From: Phenylobacterium deserti
Lineage (GTDB): Bacteria; Pseudomonadota; Alphaproteobacteria; Caulobacterales; Caulobacteraceae
Reading direction: 5' to 3'
NCBI GenBank assembly: GCA_943332615.1
Contig: CALQQB010000016.1
Location: 1-64,000 of the forward strand
Length of the DNA: 64,000 bases
Positions within the stretch are counted from its first letter, which is position 1; each line of letters starts with the position of its first letter. Both the position numbers and the translations under genes were made by a program. This document shows, in pieces, positions 39,229 through 49,292 of the stretch. The notes beneath the pieces are model-generated. The model searched no databases, was not told the origin of the DNA, and was given only the letters and a program-made list of their open reading frames with translations.

Positions 39229-41375
39229 GTGCGGACGGCCTGAGCCTTGCGTTCACGCCGTCGGCGGGTGAGCACGTGCTCGGTGTAGCCATTGGGCTGG
39301 GCGCGGCCTTCGAACACCAGTTCCAGGGCGGCTTGGTAGGCGCAACCCTCCGGGTTGCCGGCCATCGGCGTGTACAGCGGGTCGCCCTCGTTCTGGCCAT
39401 CCACCACCCTGGCCATCCGGCCCATGGTTTCGCGCACCTGCGCCTCGGTGCAGACGCCGTGGTGCAGCCAGTTGGCGATGTGCTGGCTGGAAATCCTTAA
39501 GGTCGCGCGATCTTCCATCAGGCCCACATCGTGGATGTCGGGCACCTTGGAACAGCCGACGCCCTGGTCGATCCAGCGGACCACATAGCCCAGGATGCCC
39601 TGGGCGTTGTTGTCCAGTTCCTGCTGCACGTCGGCGGGGCTCCAGTTGGACTTGGCCAGCGGCGGGGTCAGCAGGTCTTCCAAGCCGGTCTTGGCGCCCG
39701 CCGCGGCCATGGTCGCCTGCAAGGCCGGCACATCGATCTCATGGTAGTGCAGCGCGTGCAGCACGGCGGCGGTCGGCGACGGCACCCAGGCGGTGTTGGC
39801 GCCGGCCTTCGGGTGCCCGACCTTGGTCGCCAGCATCGAGGCCATCATATCGGGGGCGGCCCACATGCCCTTGCCGATCTGGGCATGGCCCTGGAAGCCC
39901 GTCGCCAAGCCGATCTCGACGTTGCGCTTCTCATAGGCCGGCAGCCAGGGTTCGGCCTTGATGGCGTCCTTGCGGGCGACCGGGCCGGCCTCCATGGCGG
40001 TGTGGATTTCGTCGCCCGTGCGGTCCAAGAAGCCGGTGTTGATGAACACCACCCGGTCCTTCGCCGCATGGATGCAGGCCGCCAGGTTGGCGCTGGTGCG
40101 GCGCTCTTCGTCCATGATGCCGAGCTTGACGGTGTTGCGTTCGAGACCCAGCGCGTCCTCGACCAGGTCGAACAGGCGCACGGCCAGGGCCACTTCCTCA
40201 GGACCGTGTAGTTTGGGCTTCACAATATAGACCGAGCCGGCGGGGCTGTTCTTTCGCGCTCCGTTCAGGTCGTGCAGGGCGGCGGTCACGGTGATCAGAG
40301 CGTCGATGGCGGTCTCGTACACCGGCTGGCCGTTCAGGGTGACCATGTCGGTCAGCATATGGTGGCCGACGTTGCGGACCAGCAGGAGCGAGCGGCCCTT
40401 GAGGGTCAGCTCGCCGCCGGCGGGGGTCGTGTAGACCCGGTCCTCTTCCAGCCGCCGCGTCTCGGTGCGACCTCCCTTCGGGAAACTGGCCTCCAGGTCG
40501 CCGCGCATCAGGCCCAGCCAGTTGCGGTAGACTTGGGTCTTGTCCTCGGCATCGACGGCGGCGACCGAGTCCTCGCAATCCTGGATGGCGGTGAGCGCGG
40601 CCTCGACCAGCACGTCGGCGACGCCGGCCGCGTCGTCCTTGCCGATGTTGTGGGTGCGGTCGATCAGGATCTCGAGGTGCAGGCCGTTGTGCTTCAGGAG
40701 CACGCCCTCCGGCGCATCGAAGGCGCCCCGCCAACCCGCGAATTGAGCGGCATCGGCCAGCCGCGACGACCGGCCGTCCGGCAGGCCGACGATGAGGTCC
40801 TGGCCCATGACGTGGTAGCCCATTGCATCTACGTGGCTACCGTTCGAGAGCGGCGCCACCCGGTCCAGTAAAGCGCGCGCATAGGCGATCACCTTGCCGC
40901 CGCGCGCCGCGTCGTAGCCCTTGGTTCCCGTCGGCGGCTCCAGGGCGTCGGTGCCATAGAGGGCGTCGTAGAGGCTGCCCCAGCGGGCGTTGGCGGCGTT
41001 CAGCGCATAGCGGCCGTTGGACACCGGAACCACCAGCTGCGGGCCAGCCAGCTTGGCGATCTCCGGATCGACGCCGCGGGTGCCGATCTTGAACGCGGCC
41101 GGCTCGGGCAGCAGGTAGCCGATCTCCCGCAGGAAGGCGGTTTCCTCGGCCACGTCCACCGGCTTGCCGCGGCGCTCACGCCAGTAGGCGTCTATCTGCG
41201 TCTGCAGCTCATCGCGACGGGCCAGCAGGTCGGCGTTCCTGGGCGTGAAGTCGGCCAGGACCGCCTCCAGCGCCAGCCAGAAGGCCTGCGGGCCAATACC
41301 GGTCCCAGGCAGCAGCTCGTCCTCGACAAAGGCGTGGAGGAGGTCGTCGACGGAAACGGCGCTTGAGATATCCAT
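39225..41375 (-). CDS. glcB: Malate synthase G
   Basis: GlcB condenses glyoxylate with acetyl-CoA to malate, the second step of the glyoxylate shunt. At 716 residues it is a full-length isoform G enzyme, with the characteristic N-terminal region ([15 protein letters not shown]) and the conserved segments NCEDS-like [33 protein letters not shown] and [13 protein letters not shown]. It follows aceA on the same strand after 87 bases that contain a hairpin, so it could be co-transcribed with partial attenuation or have its own promoter. Confidence 0.97.
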   Translation of the reverse strand: MDISSAVSVDDLLHAFVEDELLPGTGIGPQAFWLALEAVLADFTPRNADLLARRDELQTQIDAYWRERRGKPVDVAEETAFLREIGYLLPEPAAFKIGTRGVDPEIAKLAGPQLVVPVSNGRYALNAANARWGSLYDALYGTDALEPPTGTKGYDAARGGKVIAYARALLDRVAPLSNGSHVDAMGYHVMGQDLIVGLPDGRSSRLADAAQFAGWRGAFDAPEGVLLKHNGLHLEILIDRTHNIGKDDAAGVADVLVEAALTAIQDCEDSVAAVDAEDKTQVYRNWLGLMRGDLEASFPKGGRTETRRLEEDRVYTTPAGGELTLKGRSLLLVRNVGHHMLTDMVTLNGQPVYETAIDALITVTAALHDLNGARKNSPAGSVYIVKPKLHGPEEVALAVRLFDLVEDALGLERNTVKLGIMDEERRTSANLAACIHAAKDRVVFINTGFLDRTGDEIHTAMEAGPVARKDAIKAEPWLPAYEKRNVEIGLATGFQGHAQIGKGMWAAPDMMASMLATKVGHPKAGANTAWVPSPTAAVLHALHYHEIDVPALQATMAAAGAKTGLEDLLTPPLAKSNWSPADVQQELDNNAQGILGYVVRWIDQGVGCSKVPDIHDVGLMEDRATLRISSQHIANWLHHGVCTEAQVRETMGRMARVVDGQNEGDPLYTPMAGNPEGCAYQAALELVFEGRAQPNGYTEHVLTRRRRERKAQAVRT

Positions 41376-41411
41376 GCCCCAACCCAGCTTGTCAGTACCC
41401 AGACAACAGGA

Positions 41412-41439
41412 CGGCCCGGGGCGGTAAAGCCCCAGGCCG
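41412..41439 (-). terminator. Hairpin between aceA and glcB
   Basis: On the minus strand, CGGCC-T-GGGGC and GCCCC-G-GGCCG form two stacked 5-bp stems around a 6-base loop, followed by TCCTGTTGTCTG. It sits 23 bases past the aceA stop and may partly end transcription before glcB or stabilise the aceA message. Confidence 0.5.
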
Positions 41440-41462
41440 CCAAGTCTTGTAACCCTATCGCC

Positions 41463-43055
41463 TTATGCGAACTGGTTCATCGTGTTGTGCGCGCCGCCGG
41501 CCTTCAGGGCCGCCTCGCCGGCGAAGTATTCCTTGTGGTCGTCGCCGATGTCCGAGCCGGACATGTTCTGGTGCCGGACGCAGGCGATGCCCTGGCGGAT
41601 CTCCTGGCGCTGCACGCCCTTGACGTAGCCCAGCATGCCCTGGCTGCCGAAGTATTCCTTGGCCAGGTTGTCGGTGCTGAGCGCGGCCGTGTGGTAGGTC
41701 GGCAGCGTGATCAGGTGGTGGAAGATGCCCGCCCGCTTGGCGCTGTCCGCCTGGAAGGTGCGGATGCGCTCGTCGGCCTCGACCGCCAGTTCCGTGACGT
41801 CGTAGTCCACGCTCATCAGGCCATCGCGGCTGTAGGCGGAGACGTCCTTGCCGGCCGATTTCCAGGCGTCATAGACCTGTTGGCGGAAGTTCAGCGTCCA
41901 GTTGAAGGACGGGCTGTTGTTATAGGCCAGCTTGGCGTTGGGGATGACCGCGCGGATGCGATCGACCATGCCGGCGATCTGTTCGATGTGCGGCTTCTCG
42001 GTCTCGATCCACAGCAGGTCGGCACCATTCTGCAGCGAGGTGATGCTGTCGAGGACGCAGCGGTCCTCACCGGTGCCGGCGCGGAACTGGAACAGGTTGG
42101 ACGGCAGGCGCTTGGGCCGCAGCAGCTTGCCGCCACGGTTCAGCACCACGTCGCCGTTCTTCATGTCGGCGGGCGCGATCTCCTCGCAGTCGAGGAAGCC
42201 GTTGTACTGGTCGCCGATGTCGCCCGGCGTGTGGCTGACGGCGATCTGCTTGGTCAGGCCAGCGCCGAGGCTGTCGGTACGGGTGACGATGATGCCGTTA
42301 TCGACGCCCATCTCGAGAAAGGCGTAGCGGCAGGCGCGGACCTTGGCGAGAAAGTCCTCGTGCGGCACGGTGACCTTGCCGTCCTGGTGGCCGCACTGCT
42401 TCTCGTCGGAGACTTGGTTCTCGATCTGCAGGGCGCAGGCGCCCGCCTCGATCATCTTCTTGGCCAGCAGATAGGTGGCTTCCGCGTTACCGAAGCCAGC
42501 GTCGATGTCGGCGATGATCGGAACGACGTGGGTCTCGTAGCCGTCGATCGCATCGACCAGCTTCTGTTCCTTGGCCTTGTCGCCGGCCGCGCGGGCGGCG
42601 TCGAGGTCGCGGAACAGGCCGCCCAGCTCCCGGGCGTCGGCCTGCTTCAGGAAGGTGTAGATCTCTTCGATCAGCGCCGGCACCGAGGTCTTCTCGTGCA
42701 TCGACTGGTCGGGCAGCGGCCCGAAGTCCGAACGCAGGGCGGCCACCATCCAGCCGGAAAGGTAGATGTAGCGCTGCTTGGTGGTGCCGAAGTGCTTCTT
42801 GATGGAGATCAGCTTCTGCTGCGCCACGAACCCGTGCCAGCAGCCCAGCGACTGGGTGTAGTGGGCCGGGTCGGCGTCATAGGCCGCCATGTCGGTGCGC
42901 ATGATGCCGGCCGTGTACTTGGCGATCTCCAGGCCTGTCTTGAACCGGTTCTGCAGGCGCATCCGCGCCACGCCTTCCGGGTCAATCCCGTCCCACGTGC
43001 CGTTCTTGCTTTTGATGAGCTGGCTCATCTCGATGATGTGGTCTTGGTAGGCCAT
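41463..43055 (-). CDS. aceA: Isocitrate lyase
   Basis: AceA cleaves isocitrate into succinate and glyoxylate, diverting carbon from the TCA cycle during growth on acetate or fatty acids. The 530-residue protein is the longer isocitrate lyase class. The catalytic loop reads KQCGH with Cys221, and the upstream segments DIDAGFGNAEATYLLAKKMIEAGA and QIENQVSD are intact. The Gln in place of the usual second Lys/Arg is common in this class. It is divergent from the ScfR-type regulator gene, with three TTGTAA half-sites in between, so it is probably regulated by acyl-CoA levels. Confidence 0.97.
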   Translation of the reverse strand: MAYQDHIIEMSQLIKSKNGTWDGIDPEGVARMRLQNRFKTGLEIAKYTAGIMRTDMAAYDADPAHYTQSLGCWHGFVAQQKLISIKKHFGTTKQRYIYLSGWMVAALRSDFGPLPDQSMHEKTSVPALIEEIYTFLKQADARELGGLFRDLDAARAAGDKAKEQKLVDAIDGYETHVVPIIADIDAGFGNAEATYLLAKKMIEAGACALQIENQVSDEKQCGHQDGKVTVPHEDFLAKVRACRYAFLEMGVDNGIIVTRTDSLGAGLTKQIAVSHTPGDIGDQYNGFLDCEEIAPADMKNGDVVLNRGGKLLRPKRLPSNLFQFRAGTGEDRCVLDSITSLQNGADLLWIETEKPHIEQIAGMVDRIRAVIPNAKLAYNNSPSFNWTLNFRQQVYDAWKSAGKDVSAYSRDGLMSVDYDVTELAVEADERIRTFQADSAKRAGIFHHLITLPTYHTAALSTDNLAKEYFGSQGMLGYVKGVQRQEIRQGIACVRHQNMSGSDIGDDHKEYFAGEAALKAGGAHNTMNQFA

Positions 43056-43149
43056 CGCGGTGATCCCCGATCGGACAGGACTGATTGCTAAGGCCGATAG
43101 CGTGCAAGCCGGGCGCCGGGGAAGATCGTGCGCGGTCTAGATGTCAAGC

Positions 43150-43178
43150 TTTACAAGTTTTCTTTGTAATGTTGTAAT
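43150..43178 (+). promoter_or_regulatory. Regulator promoter overlapped by TTACAA/TTGTAA operators
   Basis: TTTACA (43150-43155) and TGTAAT (43173-43178) are 17 bases apart, a good promoter for the regulator gene starting at 43201. Overlapping it are TTACAA (43151-43156), TTGTAA (43164-43169) and TTGTAA (43172-43177); the first two form an inverted repeat with 7 bases between. This is the likely binding site of the ScfR-type regulator for itself and aceA. Confidence 0.5.
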
Positions 43179-43200
43179 AATTGACAGTTAGAGGCCTGAC

Positions 43201-44628
43201 ATGCCAGCCGAGCGCCGCACCCCCGAACGCAGACTCTACGTGGGACCCAGCCTGCGCCGCCTGCGCAGGGACCTGGGCCTGACCCAGGCCGACATGGCCG
43301 CCGACCTGGAGGTCTCCGCCTCCTATGTCGCCCTGCTGGAGCGCAACCACCGCCCGCTCAGCGCCGAGATGCTTCTGCGGCTGGCCAAGACCTACAAGAT
43401 GGACATGGCCTCGCTGGCCGCCGACGCCGGCTCGAACGACGCCGCCCGGCTGCAGGCAGTGCTGAAAGACCCGATGTTCGCCGACATCGACCTGCCGTCG
43501 CTGGACGCAGCCGACGTCACCACCAACTTTCCGGGGATCACCGAGGCGCTGCTGCGCCTCTATACCGCCTACCGGGAGGAACAGCTGGCCCTGGCCGACC
43601 GTGGCGTCGGCTCGGACCCGGGGGCGGCCCAGAGCGCGGATGTCTCCGACCCGGTGGCCGAGTCCCGCCGCTTCCTGGAGGCGCGGCGCAACAGCTTCCC
43701 CAGCCTGGACGACGCAGCCGAGCGGCTGGCGCAAGCGGTGGCCGGCCACGACGGCATGACGGCCTACTTCAAGGCCCGCCACAATCTGCGGGTTCGCCGG
43801 CTGCCGTCTGAGGTGATGGTGGGCTCGACGCGGCGACTGGACCGCCACCGGCGCGAGGTGCTGCTCAGCGACGACCTGGACAACGCCAGCCAGTCCTTCC
43901 AGCTGGCCCTGCAGCTGGCCTATCTCGAACTGGGCGATGATATCGACGGGGTCACCGGCGACGGCGCCTTCGCCACCGAGAGCGGGGAGCGGCTGACCCG
44001 CCGGGCGCTGGCCAGTTACGCCGCCGCCGCCGTGCTGATGCCCTACACCGCCTTCGCCCGCGCCGTGGAGACGCGGCGCTACGACCTGGAGGCGCTGGGC
44101 CGCCAGTTCGGGGCCAGCTTCGAACAGATCGCGCACCGGCTCACCACCCTGCAGAAACCCGGCCAGGAACGCGTGCCGTTCTTCTTCATCCGCGTGGACG
44201 AGGCCGGCAATGTTTCCAAGCGGCTGGACGGCGCGGGCTTCCCCTTCGCCCGGCACGGCGGCGGTTGCCCGCTGTGGAACGTTCACCAGGCCTTCCGCAC
44301 GCCGCGCGAGATCGTCACCCAGTGGCTGGAGCTGCCCGACGGCCAGCGGTTCTTCTCGATCGCCCGGACGGTCACCGCTGGTGGCGGTGGATTCGGCAAG
44401 CTGCGGGTCGAGCGCGCCATCGCGCTCGGTTGCACCGCGGAACACGCGGGGCGACTGATCTACACCGACCATCGGCCCGATCCCGAAGTCGCCACGCCGA
44501 TCGGCGTCACCTGCCGGATCTGCCACCGCACCGAATGCACCGCCCGCTCCGCGCCCCCGATCGGCCGCCCGATCCTGCCGGACGATATCCGCCGCACAAC
44601 CGCCCCGTTTGGCTTCTCAGATACCTGA
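43201..44628 (+). CDS. ScfR/RamB-type short-chain fatty acyl-CoA regulator
   Basis: The 475-residue protein has an N-terminal XRE helix-turn-helix (residues about 14-70, LRRLRRDLGLTQADMAADLEVSASYVALLERNHRP), a central DUF955/ImmA-like region (FQLALQLAYLELGDDID) and a C-terminal DUF2083 domain. It ends with the metal-like cysteine motif CRICHRTECTARSAPP typical of ScfRs. ScfR proteins such as RamB, PccR and MccR sense short-chain acyl-CoAs and control glyoxylate and propionyl-CoA genes. Its divergent position to aceA makes isocitrate lyase the probable target. GAGG lies 7 bases before the ATG. Confidence 0.93.
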   Translation: MPAERRTPERRLYVGPSLRRLRRDLGLTQADMAADLEVSASYVALLERNHRPLSAEMLLRLAKTYKMDMASLAADAGSNDAARLQAVLKDPMFADIDLPSLDAADVTTNFPGITEALLRLYTAYREEQLALADRGVGSDPGAAQSADVSDPVAESRRFLEARRNSFPSLDDAAERLAQAVAGHDGMTAYFKARHNLRVRRLPSEVMVGSTRRLDRHRREVLLSDDLDNASQSFQLALQLAYLELGDDIDGVTGDGAFATESGERLTRRALASYAAAAVLMPYTAFARAVETRRYDLEALGRQFGASFEQIAHRLTTLQKPGQERVPFFFIRVDEAGNVSKRLDGAGFPFARHGGGCPLWNVHQAFRTPREIVTQWLELPDGQRFFSIARTVTAGGGGFGKLRVERAIALGCTAEHAGRLIYTDHRPDPEVATPIGVTCRICHRTECTARSAPPIGRPILPDDIRRTTAPFGFSDT

Positions 44629-44716
44629 AGTTCGATGCTAAATGACGTAACGTAACCTATTGGCGACGCGCGACTTGCGCGGCACAACTAGGTTTCATCA
44701 GGGAAACATCTTTCCA

Positions 44717-45949
44717 ATGGCCCAACGAAGCGCCGCGGCGAAGGCCACGGACCGGTTTGAACGCAAGCGCGAGGCTATTCTGGATGCGGCGACGCTTATC
44801 CTGAACCGCAAGGGGATCAAGGGTCTGACCCTGGGCGACACAGCGGCGGCGGTCGATCTCTCCACCACCAGCGTCACCTACTATTTCAAGCGCAAGGACG
44901 ACCTGGCGGCGGCCTGCATCACACGTGGCATCGAGACCCTGCACGACATCGCCGATGTGGCGGTCCGCAGCCCCACGCCGCAGGAACGGCTGCACGCCTT
45001 CCTGACCGGCTACCTCGACACCCGGAAGGCGATCGAGGCGGGGGCCGCGCCGCCGCTACCGATCATCTCGGAACTGCGCGCCCTGTCGTCCCCGCGCCGC
45101 GAGGAGGTGGCCACCGCCTATGGCCGACTGTTCCGCAAGGCCCGCCAGATCTTCGACCACCCGGACCTGATCTGGATGTCGCGCGGCCGTCGTACCGCGC
45201 GCACGCGGATGCTGTTGGAGCAGGTGTTCTGGGGCGGCGCATGGCTGGCCAGGTACGAGCCCGAAGACTATCCGCGTATTCGCGACCGGATGGTCGACAT
45301 CCTCTTGAACGGCGTGGCGCCGGAGGGCTCTTCCTGGGGCCCGACGACGATCCCAACGGCCATGCTCGCCGCCCGCGAGGGGCCGGAGCCGGCGCGGGAG
45401 ACGTTCCTGCTGGCCGCGACCCGCCTGATTAACCGGCGCGGCTATCGTGGCGCTTCGGTGGACAAGATCTCGGCTGAGCTCAACGTCACCAAGGGCAGCT
45501 TCTACCACCACAACGAGGCCAAGGACGACCTGGTGGTGGCTTGTTTCGAGCGCAGTTTCGAGGTGATGCGCCGGGCCCAGCTGCTGGCCCGCGACCTGCC
45601 CGGCAGCCAGTGGGACAAGCTGTCGGCCTGCGCCGCGGCCCTGGCGGAATTCCAGCTCTCCGAACACGGCCCGCTGTTGCGCACCCTGGCGCTGACCGCC
45701 CTGCCGGAGCAGATGCGCAAGGTGATGGTGGAGCACGCCAACCGCGTCTCCGACCGCTTCGCCTCGATGATCTCCGACGGCATCGCTGAAGGCTCCATCC
45801 GCCCTGTCGATCCCTTCATCGCCGCCCAGATGCTGAACGCCACCCTCAACGCCTGCGCCGATCTGGGCTATCTGGTGCCGGACGTGCGGCCCAAGGCCGC
45901 GGCCTCGGTGTTCGTGCGGCCGCTGCTGATGGGCATATTCGAGAAGTAA
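44717..45949 (+). CDS. Tandem TetR/AcrR-type regulator (two HTH domains in one chain)
   Basis: The 410-residue protein is about twice the normal TetR length. The first DNA-binding domain is at residues 15-65 (REAILDAATLILNRKGIKGL, then DTAAAVDLSTTSVTYYFKRKDDL). A second one is at about 225-280 (RETFLLAATRLINRRGYRGA, then VDKISAELNVTKGSFYHHNEAKDDL). Each is followed by its own helical ligand/dimer domain. It would act as a built-in dimer or bind two sites. I chose ATG 44717, which starts just before the first helix-turn-helix; the longer frame to 44660 adds 19 residues without a motif. The targets are unknown; its downstream neighbour is the convergent rpmE. Confidence 0.93.
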   Translation: MAQRSAAAKATDRFERKREAILDAATLILNRKGIKGLTLGDTAAAVDLSTTSVTYYFKRKDDLAAACITRGIETLHDIADVAVRSPTPQERLHAFLTGYLDTRKAIEAGAAPPLPIISELRALSSPRREEVATAYGRLFRKARQIFDHPDLIWMSRGRRTARTRMLLEQVFWGGAWLARYEPEDYPRIRDRMVDILLNGVAPEGSSWGPTTIPTAMLAAREGPEPARETFLLAATRLINRRGYRGASVDKISAELNVTKGSFYHHNEAKDDLVVACFERSFEVMRRAQLLARDLPGSQWDKLSACAAALAEFQLSEHGPLLRTLALTALPEQMRKVMVEHANRVSDRFASMISDGIAEGSIRPVDPFIAAQMLNATLNACADLGYLVPDVRPKAAASVFVRPLLMGIFEK

Positions 45950-45961
45950 GCGCGCAGCCCA

Positions 45962-45996
45962 ACGAGAAACGCCGCGAAGGTTGCCCCTCGCGGCGT
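45962..45996 (-). terminator. Terminator between tetR-like gene and rpmE
   Basis: ACGCCGCGA and TCGCGGCGT form a 9-bp stem, extendable by GG/CC beyond one mismatch. On the minus strand it is followed by TTCTCGTT, so it best serves rpmE; it could also stop the convergent regulator transcript. Confidence 0.7.
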
Positions 45997-46020
45997 AGAA
46001 TTCCGGAGTTCCGACCGAGC

Positions 46021-46245
46021 CTACTTTCGCGTGAAGGCGCCAAACTTGGCGTTGAAACGCGACACGCGGCCGCCGCGATCCAGCATGTGGTGGCCGCCGC
46101 CGGTCCAGGCCGGGTGGGTCTTCGGATCGATGTCCAGGTTCAGCGTGGCGCCCGGCTTCCCGTAGGTCGAGCGGGTCTGAAAGCTGGTGCCGTCCGTCAT
46201 CACGACGGTGATGAAGTGGTAGTCGGGATGCGTGTCTTGTTTCAT
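46021..46245 (-). CDS. rpmE: 50S ribosomal protein L31
   Basis: The 74-residue protein is a large-subunit ribosomal protein with typical segments [23 protein letters not shown] and [12 protein letters not shown]. It lacks the four zinc-binding cysteines, so it is the zinc-independent (C-) type. ATG 46245 is chosen because MKQDTHPDY is the conserved family start; the frame continues upstream but that part has no similarity to L31. It is followed by an intrinsic-type terminator and is divergent from the ABC exporter gene. Confidence 0.97.
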   Translation of the reverse strand: MKQDTHPDYHFITVVMTDGTSFQTRSTYGKPGATLNLDIDPKTHPAWTGGGHHMLDRGGRVSRFNAKFGAFTRK

Positions 46246-46390
46246 CGAACGGGCGCCTGACGTATGGGACGGAACTTGGTGGAAACGGCCAGATAAGACC
46301 GGCCGCCCCGCGAGGGGCAGCGAAATCGAAGCCGCGCGTATAGAGAAACGTGGCGGCGAATGCAAGGTGTGACGCCGATGAGTGAGCCCC

Positions 46391-48235
46391 ATGGCTGAAC
46401 CAGGTCCGCAAGCCGCGGCGCCGGGAAGGCCGACTGAGGGCCAGGCCCTGGCCCAGTCCCTAGCCGAGGGCGCCGCGCGGCGCGACCGCAGCCGCAACGT
46501 CCACGCGCTCCGCCGACTGGGACCGTTCCTGGTCGCCCACTCGGGCCGGGCGCTGGCCTCGCTGGTGTTCCTGCTGCTCTCCACCGGCGCCACTCTGGGG
46601 ATGTCCGGGGCGATCCGGCTGGTGGTCGATCATTTGACCGACAAGGGGCTGGATCCGGCGACGGTGGACCAGCGGTTCCTGGTGATCGGCGCGGTGGCGG
46701 CGACGCTGGCGGTCTCGACGGCGCTGCGATTCTATTTCGTCACCAGCCTGGGCGAGCGGGTGGTCGCCGACCTGCGCAAAGCCACCTACGGCCACATCCT
46801 CACCCTGGACCCGGCTTTCTTCCTGCAGACCCGCACCGGCGAGGTGCTGTCGCGCCTGACCACCGACATCGCCATCGTCGAGAACCTGCTGGCCACCTCG
46901 GTCTCGGTGGCGCTGCGCAATCTGCTGACCCTGATCGGCGCCCTGATCCTGCTGGTGTTCGTCAGCCCGCAGCTGACCGGACTGGTGCTGCTGACCTTCC
47001 CCTTCGTGATCGCGCCGCTGTTCCTGTTCGGACGCCAGGTCCGCAAGCTGACCACCCGCGCCCAGGACCGCTTCGCCGACGCGGTCGGCTCGGCCGGCGA
47101 GAGCCTGGACGCGCTGGAGACGGTGCAGGCGTTCGGGCGCGAGCGCGCCGCCGCCGACCGGTTCGGCGCGGCCGTGGAACAGGCGTTCAGCGCCCAGCTG
47201 CGCCGGATCAGCACCCGGGCGGCGATGACCGCGGCGGTGATCGTGCTGGTGTTCGGCGGCATCGTCGGCGTGTTCTGGCTGGGTGTTCATGCCGGCCTGC
47301 GCGGCGAGATCAGTTGGGGCGCCCTCTTCCAGTTCGCCTTCCTGTCGGTGATGGCCGCCGGCTCTGTCGGGGCCCTTGGCGAGACCTGGGGCGATGTGCA
47401 GAAGGCCTCCGGCGCCATGGAGCGCGTGGGCGAGCTGCTTGACGCGCAGCCCGGCGTGGCGCCGCCGGCCAACCCCGTCGCCCTGCCGCAGCCGCCGCGC
47501 GGCGAGGTAGCGTTCGAGGGCGTCACCTTTGCCTATCCAGGCCGGCCCGAGCTGCCGGCCCTGAAGGGGTTCTCGCTGCACGTGCGACCGGGTGAGCGGG
47601 TGGCGCTGGTCGGCCCGTCGGGCGCCGGCAAGAGCACGGTCTTCCGGCTGCTGCTGCGGTTCTACGATCCCCAGGCCGGCCGCGTGGTGGTGGACGGCGT
47701 GACGCTCACGGACGCCGATCCGAAGGAGGTCCGCGCCCGCATGGCCCTGGTGGCTCAGGAGAGCCCGCTGTTCTCCGGGTCGGCCGCCGACAATGTCCGC
47801 TTCGGTCGCGAGGGGGCCAACGACCTGGACGTCCAGTCTGCGGTCCGCGCCGCCCAGGCCGAGGGGTTCCTCAATGCCCTGCCCGAGGGCCTGGCCACCC
47901 AGGTGGGCGACCGCGCGCGGTCGCTGTCCGGCGGCCAGCGTCAGCGGCTGGCGATCGCCCGCGCTTTGATCCGCGAGGCGCCGATCCTGCTGCTCGACGA
48001 GGCCACCAGCGCACTGGACGCCGAGAACGAGCACCTGGTGCAGCGCGCCCTGGATGAGGCCATGCGCGGCCACACCACCCTGGTCATCGCCCACCGCCTG
48101 GCCACCGTGCTGAAGGCCGATCGCATCGTGGTGATGGACGACGGCCGCGTGGTCGAGGAAGGCACGCACAACGAGCTGGTGGCCAAGAACGGGCTCTACG
48201 CCCGGCTGGCGGCGTTGCAGTTCGAGGCGGCGTAG
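46391..48235 (+). CDS. ABC exporter, fused permease and ATPase (MsbA/ABCB-like)
   Basis: The 614-residue half-exporter has a six-helix transmembrane domain (about residues 45-340) and a nucleotide-binding domain with Walker [10 protein letters not shown], signature [16 protein letters not shown], Walker [13 protein letters not shown] and the switch His in VIAHRLATV. It works as a homodimer in the inner membrane and resembles lipid A flippases and multidrug exporters of the ABCB class. I chose ATG 46391 over GTG 46382. It is convergent with the phosphodiesterase gene with 3 bases between stops. The cargo is unknown. Confidence 0.93.
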   Translation: MAEPGPQAAAPGRPTEGQALAQSLAEGAARRDRSRNVHALRRLGPFLVAHSGRALASLVFLLLSTGATLGMSGAIRLVVDHLTDKGLDPATVDQRFLVIGAVAATLAVSTALRFYFVTSLGERVVADLRKATYGHILTLDPAFFLQTRTGEVLSRLTTDIAIVENLLATSVSVALRNLLTLIGALILLVFVSPQLTGLVLLTFPFVIAPLFLFGRQVRKLTTRAQDRFADAVGSAGESLDALETVQAFGRERAAADRFGAAVEQAFSAQLRRISTRAAMTAAVIVLVFGGIVGVFWLGVHAGLRGEISWGALFQFAFLSVMAAGSVGALGETWGDVQKASGAMERVGELLDAQPGVAPPANPVALPQPPRGEVAFEGVTFAYPGRPELPALKGFSLHVRPGERVALVGPSGAGKSTVFRLLLRFYDPQAGRVVVDGVTLTDADPKEVRARMALVAQESPLFSGSAADNVRFGREGANDLDVQSAVRAAQAEGFLNALPEGLATQVGDRARSLSGGQRQRLAIARALIREAPILLLDEATSALDAENEHLVQRALDEAMRGHTTLVIAHRLATVLKADRIVVMDDGRVVEEGTHNELVAKNGLYARLAALQFEAA

Positions 48236-48238
48236 GGC

Positions 48239-49276
48239 TCAGTCGCGAGGATTGTCCCGCGCCCGCACCGCCAGGGCCGGGAAGTCGCTGAACAGGCCGT
48301 CGACGCCCGCGGCGTAGATGGCGCGGTAGACCTGCTCGACCTCGCCGTGGTCGGCCGGGTTGGTCCCGCGCTTGAGCTTCGCGGGCAGGAAGGCGTTTTC
48401 CGCGCGCACGGTCCAGGGATGCACCGCCATCCCCGCGGCGTGCGCCCATCCGACCAGCCCGGTCGGCGCGCCCAGGCCGCCCTCCGGCGTGATGGGAACC
48501 ACCAACGGCCACTCGGCCCCAAGGCCCTCCGCGAAGGCGGCGATGGCCTTGATCCCGGCCTGCGACTTGACGTCCACCGGCGCCGCGCCCTGGCTCACCA
48601 GCATCACCCGGCGGCACCTGCCCAGCTTGCGGTAGACCTTCAACGGCTCGACCTCGAAGCACTGGACGAAGACCGGGGCGGTCGGGCTGTCCAATCCGTT
48701 CCTCTTCAGCGTATCCGCCAGGCGCTTCTCGATCGGCAGGCCCAGGGCCGCGAAATAGGTCGGGTGCTTCATCTCCGGATAGGTCCCGATCGTGCGCCCG
48801 GTCCGGTGGCTCTCGGCCTTCGCCAGGTCGATGACCTCCTGGTAGGTGATGATCGGCTCGCGGCCATCGAACGTGGCGCTGCCCATGCGCAGGGCCGGCA
48901 GCCGTTCGCGGGCGCGCAGGGTCTTCAGTTCGGCCAGGGTGAAGTCCTCGGTGAACCAGCCGCTGATCTTCTCGCCATCGACGATTTTCTCGGCCTTGCG
49001 GGCGGCGAACTCGGGATGGCTGGCGACATCCGTCGTGCCGCCGATCTCGTTTTCGTGGCGCACCACCAGCTCACCGTCTTTCGACACCACGCAGTCGGGC
49101 TCGATGAAATCGGCGCCCTCTTCGATGGCCAGGCGATAGGCCATGATCGTGTGCTCGGGCCGCTCACCGCTGGCGCCGCGATGGGCGATGACGAGCGGCT
49201 TCTTCGCCGGCTGGGCGAGGGCTGGCGTGACTGCGGCGGCCATGGCCGTTGTTGCGAGGGTGCGGCGGGTGATCAT
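48239..49276 (-). CDS. Glycerophosphodiester phosphodiesterase (periplasmic)
   Basis: The enzyme hydrolyses glycerophosphodiesters to glycerol-3-phosphate and alcohols. The catalytic set of the GDPD TIM barrel is visible: His32 in AHRGASGERPEHT, Glu59 and Asp61 in FIEPDCVVSKDG, and His74 in VVRHENEI. The N-terminus MITRRTLATTAMAAAVTPALA is a twin-arginine-like signal peptide, so the enzyme is probably exported folded with its metal. At 345 residues it is the longer GlpQ-type form. It shares a short divergent or tandem spacing (16 bases) with the next minus-strand gene. Confidence 0.93.
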   Translation of the reverse strand: MITRRTLATTAMAAAVTPALAQPAKKPLVIAHRGASGERPEHTIMAYRLAIEEGADFIEPDCVVSKDGELVVRHENEIGGTTDVASHPEFAARKAEKIVDGEKISGWFTEDFTLAELKTLRARERLPALRMGSATFDGREPIITYQEVIDLAKAESHRTGRTIGTYPEMKHPTYFAALGLPIEKRLADTLKRNGLDSPTAPVFVQCFEVEPLKVYRKLGRCRRVMLVSQGAAPVDVKSQAGIKAIAAFAEGLGAEWPLVVPITPEGGLGAPTGLVGWAHAAGMAVHPWTVRAENAFLPAKLKRGTNPADHGEVEQVYRAIYAAGVDGLFSDFPALAVRARDNPRD

Positions 49277-49292
49277 GACCCGTAGCTTAGCC

